DNA of 64,000 nt from Acidobacteriota bacterium (GTDB lineage: Bacteria > Pseudomonadota > Alphaproteobacteria > Caulobacterales > Hyphomonadaceae), in contig JADJRB010000001.1 of the NCBI GenBank assembly GCA_016712445.1, positions 1,240,001-1,304,000 on the forward strand. Reading direction: 5' to 3'. This document shows, piece after piece, positions 24,359 to 36,400 of the stretch. The number at the start of each line of letters is the position of its first letter. Position 1 is the stretch's first letter. Made by a program: the position numbers and the translations under genes. Under the pieces are notes generated by a model. The model saw nothing but the letters and a program-made list of their open reading frames with translations. It was not told the origin of the DNA and did not search any database.

Positions 24359-24936
24359 AGTGCGAGCTCGGATGAGGGGGCGAAGCCCGCCTCGCCATGG
24401 ATCGCTGCGATGACCGCGCCGCCAGATTGGCGATGCTCCGCGATCAATGCATCGACGAGGCCGCGCCCTTCGGCATCCAGCGCCGTGTACGGCTCATCCA
24501 TCAACCAGACCGGCCGCGTGTCCAGCAGCAGGCGCGCCAGCGCCGTCCGGCGGCGCTGGCCGGCGGAGAGGTAGCGCGCGGGCACGTCCCGGGGCCGGGC
24601 AAGTCCCATCCGGGCAAGGACCGTGTCGATATCGGCGGGCGATCCCCAGGCGGACGCCCAGAGGCGCAGGTGCTCGCGCGGCGTTTCGGCCGGTTTCAGC
24701 CCCTCGCGGTGGGCAATCCAATGCGGCGTCGCGGCGCGGTGGACGGCGCCTGCTTCCGGCCGGGTCAGGCCGGCCAGGATGCGCAGCAGCGTCGTCTTGC
24801 CCGCGCCATTGGCGCCGCGCAGCGCCAGCGCCTCACCCGGCCGGACCGCAAGGTCGACATTCCGGAACAGCACGCGCTCCCCGCGCATGATCGCAAGGCC
24901 GGCTGCGCTGACGAGGGGAGGGGCGCCCGCTTCCAT
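24355..24936 (-). CDS. ccmA: Haem exporter ATP-binding protein CcmA
   Basis: A 193-aa ABC ATPase from the ATG at 24936; an ATG at 24972 would add 12 residues. Walker A is at 41-48 ('GANGAGKT'), the ABC signature is 'LSAGQRRRTALARLLL', and Walker B is 'VWLMDEPYTALD'. It drives release of holo-CcmE with CcmB and CcmC. It is the first gene of ccmABCDG and is divergent from acnA across about 165 bp. Neither candidate start has a strong ribosome site. Confidence 0.92.
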   Translation of the reverse strand: MEAGAPPLVSAAGLAIMRGERVLFRNVDLAVRPGEALALRGANGAGKTTLLRILAGLTRPEAGAVHRAATPHWIAHREGLKPAETPREHLRLWASAWGSPADIDTVLARMGLARPRDVPARYLSAGQRRRTALARLLLDTRPVWLMDEPYTALDAEGRGLVDALIAEHRQSGGAVIAAIHGEAGFAPSSELAL

Positions 24937-25009
24937 GGCCTGAAGGGATAGCCGGTTCGCTGGTAGCCGCAAGCGCGGCCTTGTCGCGCGCCTGCAGCCC
25001 TGCGCCCGA

Positions 25010-25036
25010 TTGCGCGACCGGGGGGAGGCATATAAG
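25010..25036 (+). promoter_or_regulatory. acnA: Candidate acnA promoter
   Basis: TTGCGC (25010-25015), a 15-nt spacer, and TATAAG (25031-25036), about 65 bp before the acnA start. The -10 is good; the -35 and spacing are weak. Confidence 0.4.
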
Positions 25037-25101
25037 AGACCCCCAACGCATCAAACGGACCAGCCCCGGGCGGTCCCGTGACAGGAGGCAAGGTCCCACA
25101 C

Positions 25102-27870
<2,769 letters not shown>

Positions 27871-27890
27871 CGCCGCGTAACGCGGAAAAG

Positions 27891-27925
27891 GCCTGCCTCA
27901 CCGGGCCGGTGGGGGCAGGCTTTTT
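27891..27925 (+). terminator. Rho-independent terminator of acnA
   Basis: GCCTGCC (27891-27897) pairs with GGCAGGC (27914-27920), with further CACCGG/CCGGTG pairing inside, followed by TTTTT. It begins 20 bp after the acnA stop. Confidence 0.85.
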
Positions 27926-27985
27926 CGCAGTGTCTCACGCGGCTGTGACTGTGCGCGCCCCGCGGGAACACATATAACCGCCGCC

Positions 27986-28633
27986 ATGAAGCGCCTCTTT
28001 CTCACCTTGGCTGTGCTGTTCAGTCTGGCTGCGCCCTCGCATGCCGAGGGGCCGGTGCTGGTCGAACTGTTCGCGTCCAAGAACTGCCGGGCGTGCCCTG
28101 CGGCTTACAAGACGCTGGACGCGGTCGAGGCGGAGCGCGGCAAGGACGTGCTCGTGCTGACCTGGGCGGTCGACTACTGGGACTATCTCGGCGGCAAGGA
28201 AAAGATGGCCCTGCCGGAATCGAAAGAGCGCCAGCGCGCCTATGTCGACCGTTTCTCGCTGCGCGGTCCGTACACACCGCAATCGGTCTACAATGGCCTT
28301 GAGCAGGCGCCCGGAAACAAGCCGACCAAGGTGGGCGCGGCCATGATGAAAGCCGAAATGGCACCGGCCGCGGATGTCCAGCTACAGCGTGCGGGCAAGC
28401 GCGTCGTGCTCACTGGCACCAGCGACGGCCTCGCCGATATCTGGTGGATCAGCTATCTCAAGGACGGGGCGAACCCGACCAAGATGCCGAACCCCGTCAC
28501 CAGTGTCCGCCAGATCGGTCCGTGGCTCGGTGGCCGCGCCGAGATTGACCTGCCGGCTTGCGAATCCGGCTGCGCGCTCGTCGTGCAGGAAGCCGGCATG
28601 GGCCGAGTGCTCGCGACGCTGCGCGCCGACTGA
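27986..28633 (+). CDS. DUF1223 exported thioredoxin-like protein
   Basis: A 215-aa protein with a Sec signal peptide ('MKRLFLTLAVLFSLAAPSHA'), then 'VLVELFASKNCRACPAAYKT' with a CxxC-type pair, 'WAVDYWDYLGGKEKMAL' and 'RGPYTPQSVYNG', all typical of DUF1223 (PF06764). The domain has a thioredoxin-like fold; its cellular role is not established. Two more cysteines near the end ('PACESGCALVV') may form a disulfide. It is likely periplasmic. It stands alone between the acnA terminator and a convergent operon. Confidence 0.87.
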   Translation: MKRLFLTLAVLFSLAAPSHAEGPVLVELFASKNCRACPAAYKTLDAVEAERGKDVLVLTWAVDYWDYLGGKEKMALPESKERQRAYVDRFSLRGPYTPQSVYNGLEQAPGNKPTKVGAAMMKAEMAPAADVQLQRAGKRVVLTGTSDGLADIWWISYLKDGANPTKMPNPVTSVRQIGPWLGGRAEIDLPACESGCALVVQEAGMGRVLATLRAD

Positions 28634-28644
28634 CTCCAGCGGCC

Positions 28645-29664
28645 TTAGCCCGGCGGTTTCACGATTGAAGAGACGAGCGGCGTGTAGTCTGCCCAGTCAT
28701 TTGCCGTCAGCTCGAACGCCCAGCCGGCCGCACGTTCGTTGATGGCGGCGGCGCGCGTTGCGCCTTCTCCCGCCTCGACCGCACGCAGGGTCACGAACAG
28801 GCCGTCGCGTTCACGGTAGGCGCGCACGTCAACTTCCAGGCCGTCATGCGTCTGCGTGATGTGCCTCGCCACAGGCTGCGTGCGCAGCGCGGCGGCCGGC
28901 TTGACGCCGATCGGCAGGAAGCGCGTCAGCGCGAGCGCCGGTCCGGTCACCGCCAGCCGGCTCGTCAGGCGGTAATTGTGGAAGGGCGGGGCAGGTTGGA
29001 ACGCCCGGTCGCTGGAACCGACTTCGCGTTGCAGGAACAGGTTCTGGCCTTCCTCGTCGGTCAGGCGCACCGCCGAGACCGCATCCTGATGAATGTCGAG
29101 GAAACCGAGGTCGAGCCAGGCTTCGGAACTGTAGAGCGGCGGCAGGTCGCCGGTGACGCGGAAGGCCTTGGTCTCGTCCGGGCGCCGGGCATAGATGCTG
29201 TCGCCTTTCCGTCCTGTGATCAGCGCGGCGGTTGGTTCGCCGTCCTCGCCGATCAGCTCCAGCAGGGCGCCGGTGCCGCTTTCGCGCGGATCGCCGAGCC
29301 CGATGCGATTCAGCTTCTCGGGATCCTCCGTGCGCGGTGTATCCCAGACGAGGCTCTCCATACCGCCGGACAACTCGGCGAGCCGGTCCTGGCGAACCGG
29401 GTATCCGGTCTTCGACCCGAGACGCCAGCCTTCGCCGGTCGCCACGAGCATATAGCTTTCGTCGGCGAGCGTAATGCGGATGCCGGAAGCGCCGGCGCGC
29501 TGCGCCTCGAAGTCCGGGAACACGGGCGTGCCCGTCCGATCACTCGTCATCACCGGTGCGCCTCCGCCGAAGGAAGCAGCGATGGCGACAAGGCACATGG
29601 CGCCCGCCATTGCGGCGAGGGCAAGCGTGCGCCGGGTGCGCTGGCGGTCTCGCAGGGCGCTCAT
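28645..29664 (-). CDS. DUF4340 protein of a Gld-like ABC operon
   Basis: A 339-aa protein with one N-terminal span (about 12-32) and a large outside domain. 'VFPDFEAQRAGASGIRITLA' and 'GYPVRQDRLAELSGGMESL', with 'YARRPDETKAFRVTGDLPPL', follow the repeated DUF4340 pattern. DUF4340 genes accompany GldFG-like ABC systems in many Gram-negatives. Last gene of the four-gene operon, overlapping the GldG-like gene by ATGA at 29661-29664. Transported or assembled substrate unknown. Confidence 0.8.
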   Translation of the reverse strand: MSALRDRQRTRRTLALAAMAGAMCLVAIAASFGGGAPVMTSDRTGTPVFPDFEAQRAGASGIRITLADESYMLVATGEGWRLGSKTGYPVRQDRLAELSGGMESLVWDTPRTEDPEKLNRIGLGDPRESGTGALLELIGEDGEPTAALITGRKGDSIYARRPDETKAFRVTGDLPPLYSSEAWLDLGFLDIHQDAVSAVRLTDEEGQNLFLQREVGSSDRAFQPAPPFHNYRLTSRLAVTGPALALTRFLPIGVKPAAALRTQPVARHITQTHDGLEVDVRAYRERDGLFVTLRAVEAGEGATRAAAINERAAGWAFELTANDWADYTPLVSSIVKPPG

Positions 29665-31559
29665 GCGGCGGGCCTGCGCGGACGTTTCTGGCGGCGCCAG
29701 ACGATGAGGCCGGCGAGGGTGACGAGGACCGGGCCGCCCCAGATGTTGAGCGCCTTCAGCGTGCCTTCCAGCTGGTCGATCCCGCGCCGGTAATCGCGCT
29801 CCGTGGCGCGCAGGCGTGCGCGCAGCGCGAGGATGTCTTCCCGCAACGCGGTCAGCTCCGAACGCTCCTCGTCGTTCAGCTGGGCTTCAAGGTCGCCTGC
29901 AAAGAAGCCATCGCCGGTGCCTTCGCCCTGCAATTCGGCGAGGCGGGCCTGCGCGGCCGTGAGCCGGGATTCCAGTTCTTCCTGCTGGCGGAAGTATTGC
30001 TCCTCGGCGGCGCTGCGCATGTTGTCGATCCGCGTCATCGGGCGCAGCGCCGGCGCGCGCGAGCGAAGGCGCGACAATTCCCCGCCGCCGGCGAGGGCAT
30101 CGAGCGCGTTGAGCACAAGCGCGCCATTGTCGGCGACCGCCACGCCTCCGCCTTCGACGATGTAGAATTCGTCAGCGATGAAATCGGCGTCCGAGATGAT
30201 CACGATCTCTGCGGGCCGCTCGCCGGCACGGATGTGCGGGGGCAGGGCAGCGGCGGCCGCGCGGGCCGCTTCGGCGGCGGCCGGGTCGCGCGGCGTGTCG
30301 ATCGCCGGCGCGCCGCTCGGGAAGGCGCTGACCAGAAGGCCGGAAACGCGCATCGCCAGCGGCAGCGGCGCCGGCAAGCTCTTGTAGTTGCGCAGCACTT
30401 CGGCAGGCGGCATGTCCCGCGCTGCCTCGCCGGCATTGATGTAGGAAGGGCTTGGCCCAGTCATGATCAGCGGCGTCAGCGTCACGCCCGGCGGCGGCGT
30501 ACCGACGACCAGGGCGCCCGGCGCGCCGAAGTTTACTTCACGCATCAGGTCTGCCGTGATCGGATCTTCCCGGTTCATCGCCGCGGCCGGCACGCCGATG
30601 AACAGCGGATGGGCGAGCTCCTCGACGCGGCCATTGGCGGTCTCGACCGGCACCGGCAAGGCGAAGGCGGCGTCCGCGACGGCGTCGGACGCGAGTTCCA
30701 CGCCCCAGGCCCGTCCGAGGCGGCCGAGGCTTGAGCGCGCCAATTCGCTGCTGATGCCGAACACGTCACCCGTCACGGCGATCTTGGCAGCAGGGTCGAC
30801 GAGGAACACCGCCCGGCCGCCGCGCAGCAGGTATTGGTCAATCAGCCATTCCTGCCGGCTCGACAGCGGCGGCGGATGGGCAACCAGCAACACGTCGAGC
30901 CCCTCGGGCAGCGCGCTGAAATCCTCCGGCAACGGATCAATCTCGAAAGTGCGGGCGATATCCTGCAGCAACGCGTAGCCACCTGCCGGGTCCGGCGTTG
31001 CCATGCCCTGCAGCGAAGAAAGGATGCCGACACGGGGCGGCTCGGGATGGTTCAGCCGCGCGATCATCCGGGTCAGGTCATATTCCAGCGTCAGGTCCTG
31101 TTCCGGCGCAAGGAAAGGCAGGATGCGCACATCGTCGATCGTGTTGCGGCCGATGATGCCGAAATACAGCGGGTCGTTGCCGCCGGACGGCACGGCCGCG
31201 ATGCCCGCGGCGAGCGCTTCGTCCTCCGCTTCCGAGAAGGGCGAGGGATCGATCTCGCGCACGCGGATACGTCCGCCCGACGCCGCCTGGTAACTCGCCA
31301 GCAGCTCACGCACCCGCGCCGCATGCGCCTGCACGGCCGGGAAAGCCTGCCCGACCTTGCGCGAATAGGCAAAGGTCAGGTCGACGGGTTCGCTGATGTC
31401 CTCGAGCGTCGCGCGCGTCGCATGCGACAGGGTGTAGAGGCCGCCTTCGGTGAAGTCGGCGCGGGCCCCTGCCAGCAATTTCTGCGCGGCGATATTGCCC
31501 GCCAGCAGCAGCACGCCGGCCAGCAGGGTCGAGAAGATGAGATAGCGCCGCGCGTTCAT
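29661..31559 (-). CDS. GldG-like ABC auxiliary membrane protein
   Basis: A 632-aa protein with an N-terminal span, a large periplasmic region of the ABC_transp_aux/GldG type ('FTEGGLYTLSHATRATLEDI', 'PVDLTFAYSR', 'LYFGIIGRNTIDDVRILPFL'), a long coiled coil (about 530-590, 'QEELESRLTAAQARLAELQ') and a C-terminal span followed by 'WRRQKRPRRPAA'. GldG partners GldA/GldF in Bacteroidetes gliding, but proteobacterial homologues occur in non-gliders and their job is unknown. Lies between the permease (9 bp) and DUF4340. Confidence 0.83.
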   Translation of the reverse strand: MNARRYLIFSTLLAGVLLLAGNIAAQKLLAGARADFTEGGLYTLSHATRATLEDISEPVDLTFAYSRKVGQAFPAVQAHAARVRELLASYQAASGGRIRVREIDPSPFSEAEDEALAAGIAAVPSGGNDPLYFGIIGRNTIDDVRILPFLAPEQDLTLEYDLTRMIARLNHPEPPRVGILSSLQGMATPDPAGGYALLQDIARTFEIDPLPEDFSALPEGLDVLLVAHPPPLSSRQEWLIDQYLLRGGRAVFLVDPAAKIAVTGDVFGISSELARSSLGRLGRAWGVELASDAVADAAFALPVPVETANGRVEELAHPLFIGVPAAAMNREDPITADLMREVNFGAPGALVVGTPPPGVTLTPLIMTGPSPSYINAGEAARDMPPAEVLRNYKSLPAPLPLAMRVSGLLVSAFPSGAPAIDTPRDPAAAEAARAAAAALPPHIRAGERPAEIVIISDADFIADEFYIVEGGGVAVADNGALVLNALDALAGGGELSRLRSRAPALRPMTRIDNMRSAAEEQYFRQQEELESRLTAAQARLAELQGEGTGDGFFAGDLEAQLNDEERSELTALREDILALRARLRATERDYRRGIDQLEGTLKALNIWGGPVLVTLAGLIVWRRQKRPRRPAA

Positions 31560-31568
31560 GCCATGTCC

Positions 31569-32327
31569 TCAGCCGAGCCGCTGGCGCGAGGCCCAGAGGC
31601 AGTTGAGGAAGGCAAACGTGGCCGTGAAGCCGAGGAAATAAGTCACCACGCGCAGCTCCAGCACGCCGCGCTGGGCGCTCTCGAACTGGGTGATGAAGGA
31701 GAACCGCGCGATGAGGTCGGCAAACCCGGTGCCGAAGATCGCTTGCACGGTCGACAGCACCAGCGGCCAGCCGGCGGCCGTGAACACGAAGGCAATCACC
31801 ACGCTGATCACGAAAGCAGTCACCTGGCTGCCGGTCAGTGCAGAGACGGCGGCGCCGATGGACAGATAGGCGCCGGCCATCAGCAGGCTGACGAAATAGG
31901 CAAGCGCGATCGCGGTATTGTCCGGCGCGCCGAGGAAATTGACCGTCAGCCACATCGGCAAGGTCAGCACGAGCCCGACGGCCGCGACCGTCCAGGCGGA
32001 GAGCAGCTTGCCCAGCACCAGTCCGGGAATGCCCACCGGCAGCGACATCAGCAGCTCATCGGTGCCGCTCGCTGCCTCATCCGTCCACAGGCGCATCGCC
32101 AGCGCCGGCAGGAAGATCATGTAGAGCCAGGGATGCCACACGAAGAAGGGCTGCAGGTCTGCAACGCCGGTATCGAAGAATCGCCCGGCCTCCCAGGTGA
32201 ACAGGCCGAGCGCCAGCAGGAAGACCGCGAGGAAGACATAGGCCATCGGCGTCGCGAAATAGGCGCCGAGCTCCCGGCGATAGGTCGCCCCGAATCCGCT
32301 CAGCTGGCGTTGCAGTACATCCTTCAC
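31569..32327 (-). CDS. ABC-2 type permease (GldF-like)
   Basis: A 252-aa six-span permease. 'TYRRELGAYFATPMAYVFLA' at the start, the periplasmic loop with 'PFFVWHPWLYMIFLPALAMR', and 'DEAASGTDELLMSLPVGIPG' in the cytoplasmic coupling region are typical of the GldF/NosY-like ABC-2 family. It works with the ATPase that overlaps it upstream (ATGA, 32324-32327) and the GldG-like protein that follows after 9 bp. Confidence 0.87.
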   Translation of the reverse strand: MKDVLQRQLSGFGATYRRELGAYFATPMAYVFLAVFLLALGLFTWEAGRFFDTGVADLQPFFVWHPWLYMIFLPALAMRLWTDEAASGTDELLMSLPVGIPGLVLGKLLSAWTVAAVGLVLTLPMWLTVNFLGAPDNTAIALAYFVSLLMAGAYLSIGAAVSALTGSQVTAFVISVVIAFVFTAAGWPLVLSTVQAIFGTGFADLIARFSFITQFESAQRGVLELRVVTYFLGFTATFAFLNCLWASRQRLG

Positions 32328-33055
32328 AGCGTCTCTTCCTCCACCTGGTCGGTGAGGCGGGCAAAGGCCGATTCAAGTGTTCCGTCCTCGGACCGCCGGG
32401 TCAGGCCGGCGGGCGTGTCGTCAGCAACGACGAGGCCGCGGTCGATCAGCACGGCGCGGTGGCACATCGCCGGCACTTCGGTCAGCGTGTGCGTGGAAAT
32501 GATGATCGCCTTGGTCGGCGCCATCCGGGCGATCAGCGCGCGGACGGCGCGTTTCTGGTTCGGGTCCAGGCCGTCCGTCGGCTCGTCCAGCACCAGCACC
32601 GGCGGGTCGTGCAGGATCGCGCCGGCCAGGCCAACGCGCCGGCGATAGCCTTTCGACAGGTCGCCGATCCGCTGGTGGCTGACGGTGGAGATGCGCGCAT
32701 CGGCAATCGCCCGGTCCACGGCATCTCGCCGTGACTTGCGCGGCAGGGCGCGCGCATCGGCCAGGAAGCGCAGGAATTCCGGCGGCGTCATGTCTTCGTA
32801 GAGCGGCGCGCCTTCCGGCAGGTATCCAAGCGCCGCCTGCGCCGCGCGCCGGTCCGAGATGATCGACTTGCCGTCGATCAGCGCATCGCCCGCGTCCGGC
32901 TCCAACACCCCGGCAATCATCCGCATCGTGGTGGATTTGCCCGCGCCATTCGGGCCGAGGAAGCCCAGCACGGTGCCTTTCTCCACGGTGAACGACACGC
33001 CGCGGACGGCGGCTTTCGACCCGTAGGATTTCTCGAGCGCCTTGACCTCTAGCAT
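32324..33055 (-). CDS. ABC transporter ATPase (GldA-like)
   Basis: A 243-aa ATPase. Walker A 'GPNGAGKSTTMRMI' (about 33-46), Q-loop region 'LGYLPEGAPLYEDMTP', signature 'LSKGYRRRVGLAGAI', Walker B 'VLVLDEPTDGLDPNQ' and H-loop 'STHTL' are all intact. The 'GYLPEGAPLY' form is shared by GldA and related multidrug/copper-processing ATPases. First gene of the four-gene operon, divergent from nothing; the creatininase gene lies upstream on the same strand after 88 bp. Confidence 0.9.
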   Translation of the reverse strand: MLEVKALEKSYGSKAAVRGVSFTVEKGTVLGFLGPNGAGKSTTMRMIAGVLEPDAGDALIDGKSIISDRRAAQAALGYLPEGAPLYEDMTPPEFLRFLADARALPRKSRRDAVDRAIADARISTVSHQRIGDLSKGYRRRVGLAGAILHDPPVLVLDEPTDGLDPNQKRAVRALIARMAPTKAIIISTHTLTEVPAMCHRAVLIDRGLVVADDTPAGLTRRSEDGTLESAFARLTDQVEEETL

Positions 33056-33143
33056 GCCGCGGGAACGCCTGATCTCATGGGAGTCTTGGATAGACCCCTT
33101 GGCTTAACGCTTCCAGACCTCGGCTGTGAAGATTGCGTCGAAT

Positions 33144-33899
33144 TCAGGCGCCAAACCGCGCCACTTCTTCCAGCAGGCACTTGGCAGCCACGTCGACAAT
33201 CTTGCCCCCGTCCGCGACGCTCGACTGTGTCGGGTCGGAGCCGATCCGGCCATCCGGGAAGTCCCGGCGATAGCGCACGGCGTCGCTGATCGTGCCGGTC
33301 GGGGCGATCTTGGGACTCATCTCGGTCTTGCTGCGTTCACGCTCGGGATAGGCCCAATAGGTGACGGAGACTTCAGACGCCGTGGCGTGGCTGCCATGGC
33401 CGGTCGGATAGAGCTGGTTGCAGATGCCCATAACCTCACGGTAGTCCCACCAGTCGCGCCGCTTCAGCATCAGGTCCGGGCGATTATCGGCGCCGCGCGG
33501 ATCGTAGCTGCGGCGCGCGTGAATCTCCGCAAACGCCGCCTCGATGGTGGAGATGTTGCCGCCATGGCCGTTGAACCACAGCACGCGCTCGAACCCGTGG
33601 CGCACGAGGCTCTCCGTCCAGTCCGCCATCGCTGCCATCATCGTCGACGGGCGCAGCGTGATCGTGCCCGGAAAGCCGAGATGGTGCTGCGCGCAGCCGA
33701 CGTTGAACGTCGGCCCGACGAGGATGTCGTCCGGCGCCAGGCTTTCGGCATGGTTGGCGATGATCTCCGGGCAGAGGGCATCGGTGCCGATGAAGCCGTT
33801 CGGTCCGTGCTGTTCGAACGAGCCGATCGGCACGACGATGGTCTTCGATCTCTTCAGCCAGGCTTCGATGTCGGGCCAGGTCGAGACGGGAAGGCGCAT
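33144..33899 (-). CDS. Creatininase-family amidohydrolase
   Basis: A 251-aa metal amidohydrolase. Motifs: 'PIGSFEQHGPNG' (metal-binding Glu and His), 'GTDALCPEI', 'NGHGGNIST', and 'TGHGSHATASEVS' with the second-site Glu. Family members include creatininase, and enzymes of riboflavin/F420 and mycofactocin pathways; the last are absent here. It begins 4 bp after the purK stop on the same strand and so is probably in the purE-purK transcript, which gives no direct clue to its substrate. Confidence 0.87.
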   Translation of the reverse strand: MRLPVSTWPDIEAWLKRSKTIVVPIGSFEQHGPNGFIGTDALCPEIIANHAESLAPDDILVGPTFNVGCAQHHLGFPGTITLRPSTMMAAMADWTESLVRHGFERVLWFNGHGGNISTIEAAFAEIHARRSYDPRGADNRPDLMLKRRDWWDYREVMGICNQLYPTGHGSHATASEVSVTYWAYPERERSKTEMSPKIAPTGTISDAVRYRRDFPDGRIGSDPTQSSVADGGKIVDVAAKCLLEEVARFGA

Positions 33900-33903
33900 C
33901 GGA

Positions 33904-34983
33904 TCAGTCCTTTCGTGGGGCGAGGCGGCGCGTGATGTGGCCCATCTTGCGGCCCGGGCGCGCCTCGCGCTTTCCGTAGAGTGTCAGCGTGTCATGAGGC
34001 CCCAGCGCGGCCGGGCTGACAAGCCCGTCTTCACCGATCAGGTTGATCATCTCCGCATCGAACAGGCGGCGCGTGTCGCCCAGCGGCCAGCCGGCGACGG
34101 CGCGTATGTGCTGTTCGAACTGGCCGGTCTGGCAGGCTTCCGGTGTCCAGTGACCGGAATTGTGGACCCGCGGCGCAAACTCGTTGGCCAGCAACGTCCC
34201 GTCCGGCAGCACGAAGAATTCCAGCGCCAGCACGCCGACATGTCCGAGCGCGCCGACGAGCCGCACTGCCTTTGCGCGGGCATCCTCCTCGATCGCTTTC
34301 GGCAAGCCGCTTGGCACTTGCGAGACGGCCAGGATACCGTCCTTGTGCAGGTTGCGGGGCGGGGCCCAGGTGCGTGTCTCGCCGTTGGCACTGCGCGCGA
34401 CGAGCACAGAGATCTCGCACTGGAAGGCAATCGCCGCCTCCAGGATCGCTGGCGCTTCGCCGATGCGGTGCCAGGCGGCCTCGGCCTCCTCCGGCGAACG
34501 GATCCAGGCTTGCCCCTTGCCGTCATAGCCTTCGCGGCGCGTCTTCAGCACGCCCTTTCCGCCGAGCGCCGCAAGCGCCGCGGTCACGTCACCGGGGCCG
34601 TCCACGGGTTCGAAAGGCGCCGTGGTTATGCCCTGCGCATTCAGGAACGACTTCTCCGTGTAACGGTCCTGCGAGACTTTCAGCGAGGCCGCGCCCGGCA
34701 ATACCGGCGTGCCGGCCGCTTCCACCGCCTCGACCGTCCGTACGGGAACATTTTCGAACTCGAGCGTGACCACATCGCAGGCCCGCGCAAATTCGGCGAG
34801 CGCATCGCCGTCATCCCAGGCCGCCGACCAGGCGCCCGCCGCAACGCGGCCCGCCGGCGGGTCGTCTTCCGGCGAGTAGATCAGCATGTCGAAGCCCAGC
34901 TGCGCGCCGGCGCTGGCCAGCATCCGGCCCAGCTGCCCGCCGCCAAGTATGCCGATTGTGGCGCCGGAGCGCAGAGGCGTCAT
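33904..34983 (-). CDS. purK: N5-carboxyaminoimidazole ribonucleotide synthase
   Basis: A 359-aa ATP-grasp enzyme that carboxylates AIR to N5-CAIR in purine synthesis. 'IGILGGGQLGRMLASAGAQLGFD', shown here only in part for its start 'GGGQLGRML', plus 'LEFENVPVRTVEA', 'LKTRREGYDGKGQ' and 'NEFAPRVHNSGHWT' are the PurK markers. Overlaps purE by ATGA (34980-34983), so the two are coupled. Length fits E. coli PurK (355). Confidence 0.95.
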   Translation of the reverse strand: MTPLRSGATIGILGGGQLGRMLASAGAQLGFDMLIYSPEDDPPAGRVAAGAWSAAWDDGDALAEFARACDVVTLEFENVPVRTVEAVEAAGTPVLPGAASLKVSQDRYTEKSFLNAQGITTAPFEPVDGPGDVTAALAALGGKGVLKTRREGYDGKGQAWIRSPEEAEAAWHRIGEAPAILEAAIAFQCEISVLVARSANGETRTWAPPRNLHKDGILAVSQVPSGLPKAIEEDARAKAVRLVGALGHVGVLALEFFVLPDGTLLANEFAPRVHNSGHWTPEACQTGQFEQHIRAVAGWPLGDTRRLFDAEMINLIGEDGLVSPAALGPHDTLTLYGKREARPGRKMGHITRRLAPRKD

Positions 34984-35474
34984 CCTTCGGGCGCCTCTTT
35001 CACGCCGGCCGTCTGTGCGGCGCGGAACGCGTCCAGTTTCTCTGCGACCGCCTTGTCTTCCAGCGCAACAATCGCGGCGGCCAAGAGGCCGGCATTGGCG
35101 GCGCCCGCCTCGCCGATGGCCAGCGTGCCAACCGGCACGCCTTTCGGCATCTGCACGATGGACAGCAGGCTATCGAGCCCGCTCAGGGTTTTCGACTGCA
35201 CCGGCACGCCCAGCACGGGCAGCGGCGTCATGGCAGCCGTCATGCCGGGCAGGTGCGCGGCGCCGCCGGCCCCGGCGATGATCACCTTGAGGCCTCGGCC
35301 CTTGGCGGCCTTCGCATAGTCAGTCAGCCGGTCCGGCGTGCGGTGCGCGGAGACGATCTTCGCCTCGTGCGCCACCCCCATCTCCTCCAGCATCCGGGCG
35401 GCGTGCTGCATGACCGGCCAGTCCGACTGGCTGCCCATGATAATGCCTACTACCGGGGTCTTGCCCGCTGCCAT
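34980..35474 (-). CDS. purE: N5-CAIR mutase
   Basis: A 164-aa octamer-forming mutase that converts N5-CAIR to CAIR. 'GIIMGSQSDWPVM' forms the CAIR-binding site, with 'VSAHRTPDRL', 'AGAGGAAHLPGM' and 'SIVQMPKGVPVGTLAIGEAG' also intact. It starts the purE-purK operon, divergent from the GGDEF gene over 124 bp. No PUR box-like operator is recognisable. Confidence 0.96.
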   Translation of the reverse strand: MAAGKTPVVGIIMGSQSDWPVMQHAARMLEEMGVAHEAKIVSAHRTPDRLTDYAKAAKGRGLKVIIAGAGGAAHLPGMTAAMTPLPVLGVPVQSKTLSGLDSLLSIVQMPKGVPVGTLAIGEAGAANAGLLAAAIVALEDKAVAEKLDAFRAAQTAGVKEAPEG

Positions 35475-35598
35475 CGCCCGCCTCGCTGCCGGAAAACGCG
35501 CACCATAGGTGCGCCGTCGCCCCGGTCAACCGTTCGCGCGGCAGGCGAGTGGCGCTGAGGGCTCTACAGACGGCCGTTTCCGGACTATCGTGCCTTGC

Positions 35599-36285
35599 AT
35601 GGCGAAGGACTTTCCCGTGACCGATTCGGCAGAACGCCGGGCCCTCCTCGACGCCCTGGGCGTCGACCTCGCGCAACTTGACCGGCGCACGCGCGCCGCC
35701 ATCGAGGCGTTGAGCGAGGAAGTGCTGGCCCTGCGCGCGGAGGGCGATGACCTGCGCGCCGCCCTCGCCGATGCCGAACTGCTGGCCGACAATGACGCGC
35801 TGGTGCCGATCTTCAACCGCCGCGCCTTCGAGCGCGAAGTTCGCCGCGAGATCGCGCTGTCCGGCCGCTTCCAGACGCCCTTGTCGCTGATCTTCATCGA
35901 CCTCGACAATTTCAAGCTGGTCAACGACACCTACGGGCATGCCGCCGGCGACGATGTGCTGTTCACCGTGGCCGAAATACTGCGCGCCCGCACGCGCGAG
36001 ACCGACATTGTCGGGCGCCTCGGCGGGGACGAGTTCGGCGTCGTGCTCGCGCACGCCACGTTCGAGGACACCCAGCGCAAGGCGGCGCAGCTCGCCGAAG
36101 CCATCGACGCGCTCGAAGTTCGTGATGAATCCCGGCCGGAAACGCCCGTCGTGCGGGTCGGCGCCTCCTGCGGCGTGGTCGAGTGGCGCACCGCCCAGAC
36201 CGCCGCCGCGCTGATCGCCCGCGCCGATCAGGCCATGTTCCTGGAGAAATCGCGCCGGAAAGCCGCCGGACGCGCCGCGCGCTGA
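35599..36285 (+). CDS. Soluble diguanylate cyclase (GGDEF) with I-site
   Basis: A 228-aa cytoplasmic protein. An N-terminal helical region (about 10-65, 'ALSEEVLALRAEGDDLRAAL') leads into a GGDEF domain; the active site GGDEF is at 142-146 and the inhibitory I-site RETD at 133-136, five residues ahead, so product feedback is expected. It makes cyclic di-GMP. No sensor domain is recognised; the helical segment may drive dimerisation. ATG at 35599; the open frame upstream looks non-coding. Confidence 0.88.
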   Translation: MAKDFPVTDSAERRALLDALGVDLAQLDRRTRAAIEALSEEVLALRAEGDDLRAALADAELLADNDALVPIFNRRAFEREVRREIALSGRFQTPLSLIFIDLDNFKLVNDTYGHAAGDDVLFTVAEILRARTRETDIVGRLGGDEFGVVLAHATFEDTQRKAAQLAEAIDALEVRDESRPETPVVRVGASCGVVEWRTAQTAAALIARADQAMFLEKSRRKAAGRAAR

Positions 36286-36400
36286 CCAATTAACGGACAG
36301 TCACAAAAAACCGGTCCGGTTTCCCATGACTCGCAGTCCCCCCTGTGGCATGATGGTCACACGGCCTCATCAGTGCCGTGCCGAAAAAAGGAGACTGCCC

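Noticed and set aside
36308..36322. AAACCGGTCCGGTTT palindrome as a terminator of the GGDEF gene
   Set aside because: Short stem with a very tight loop and no T-run. Too weak to annotate.
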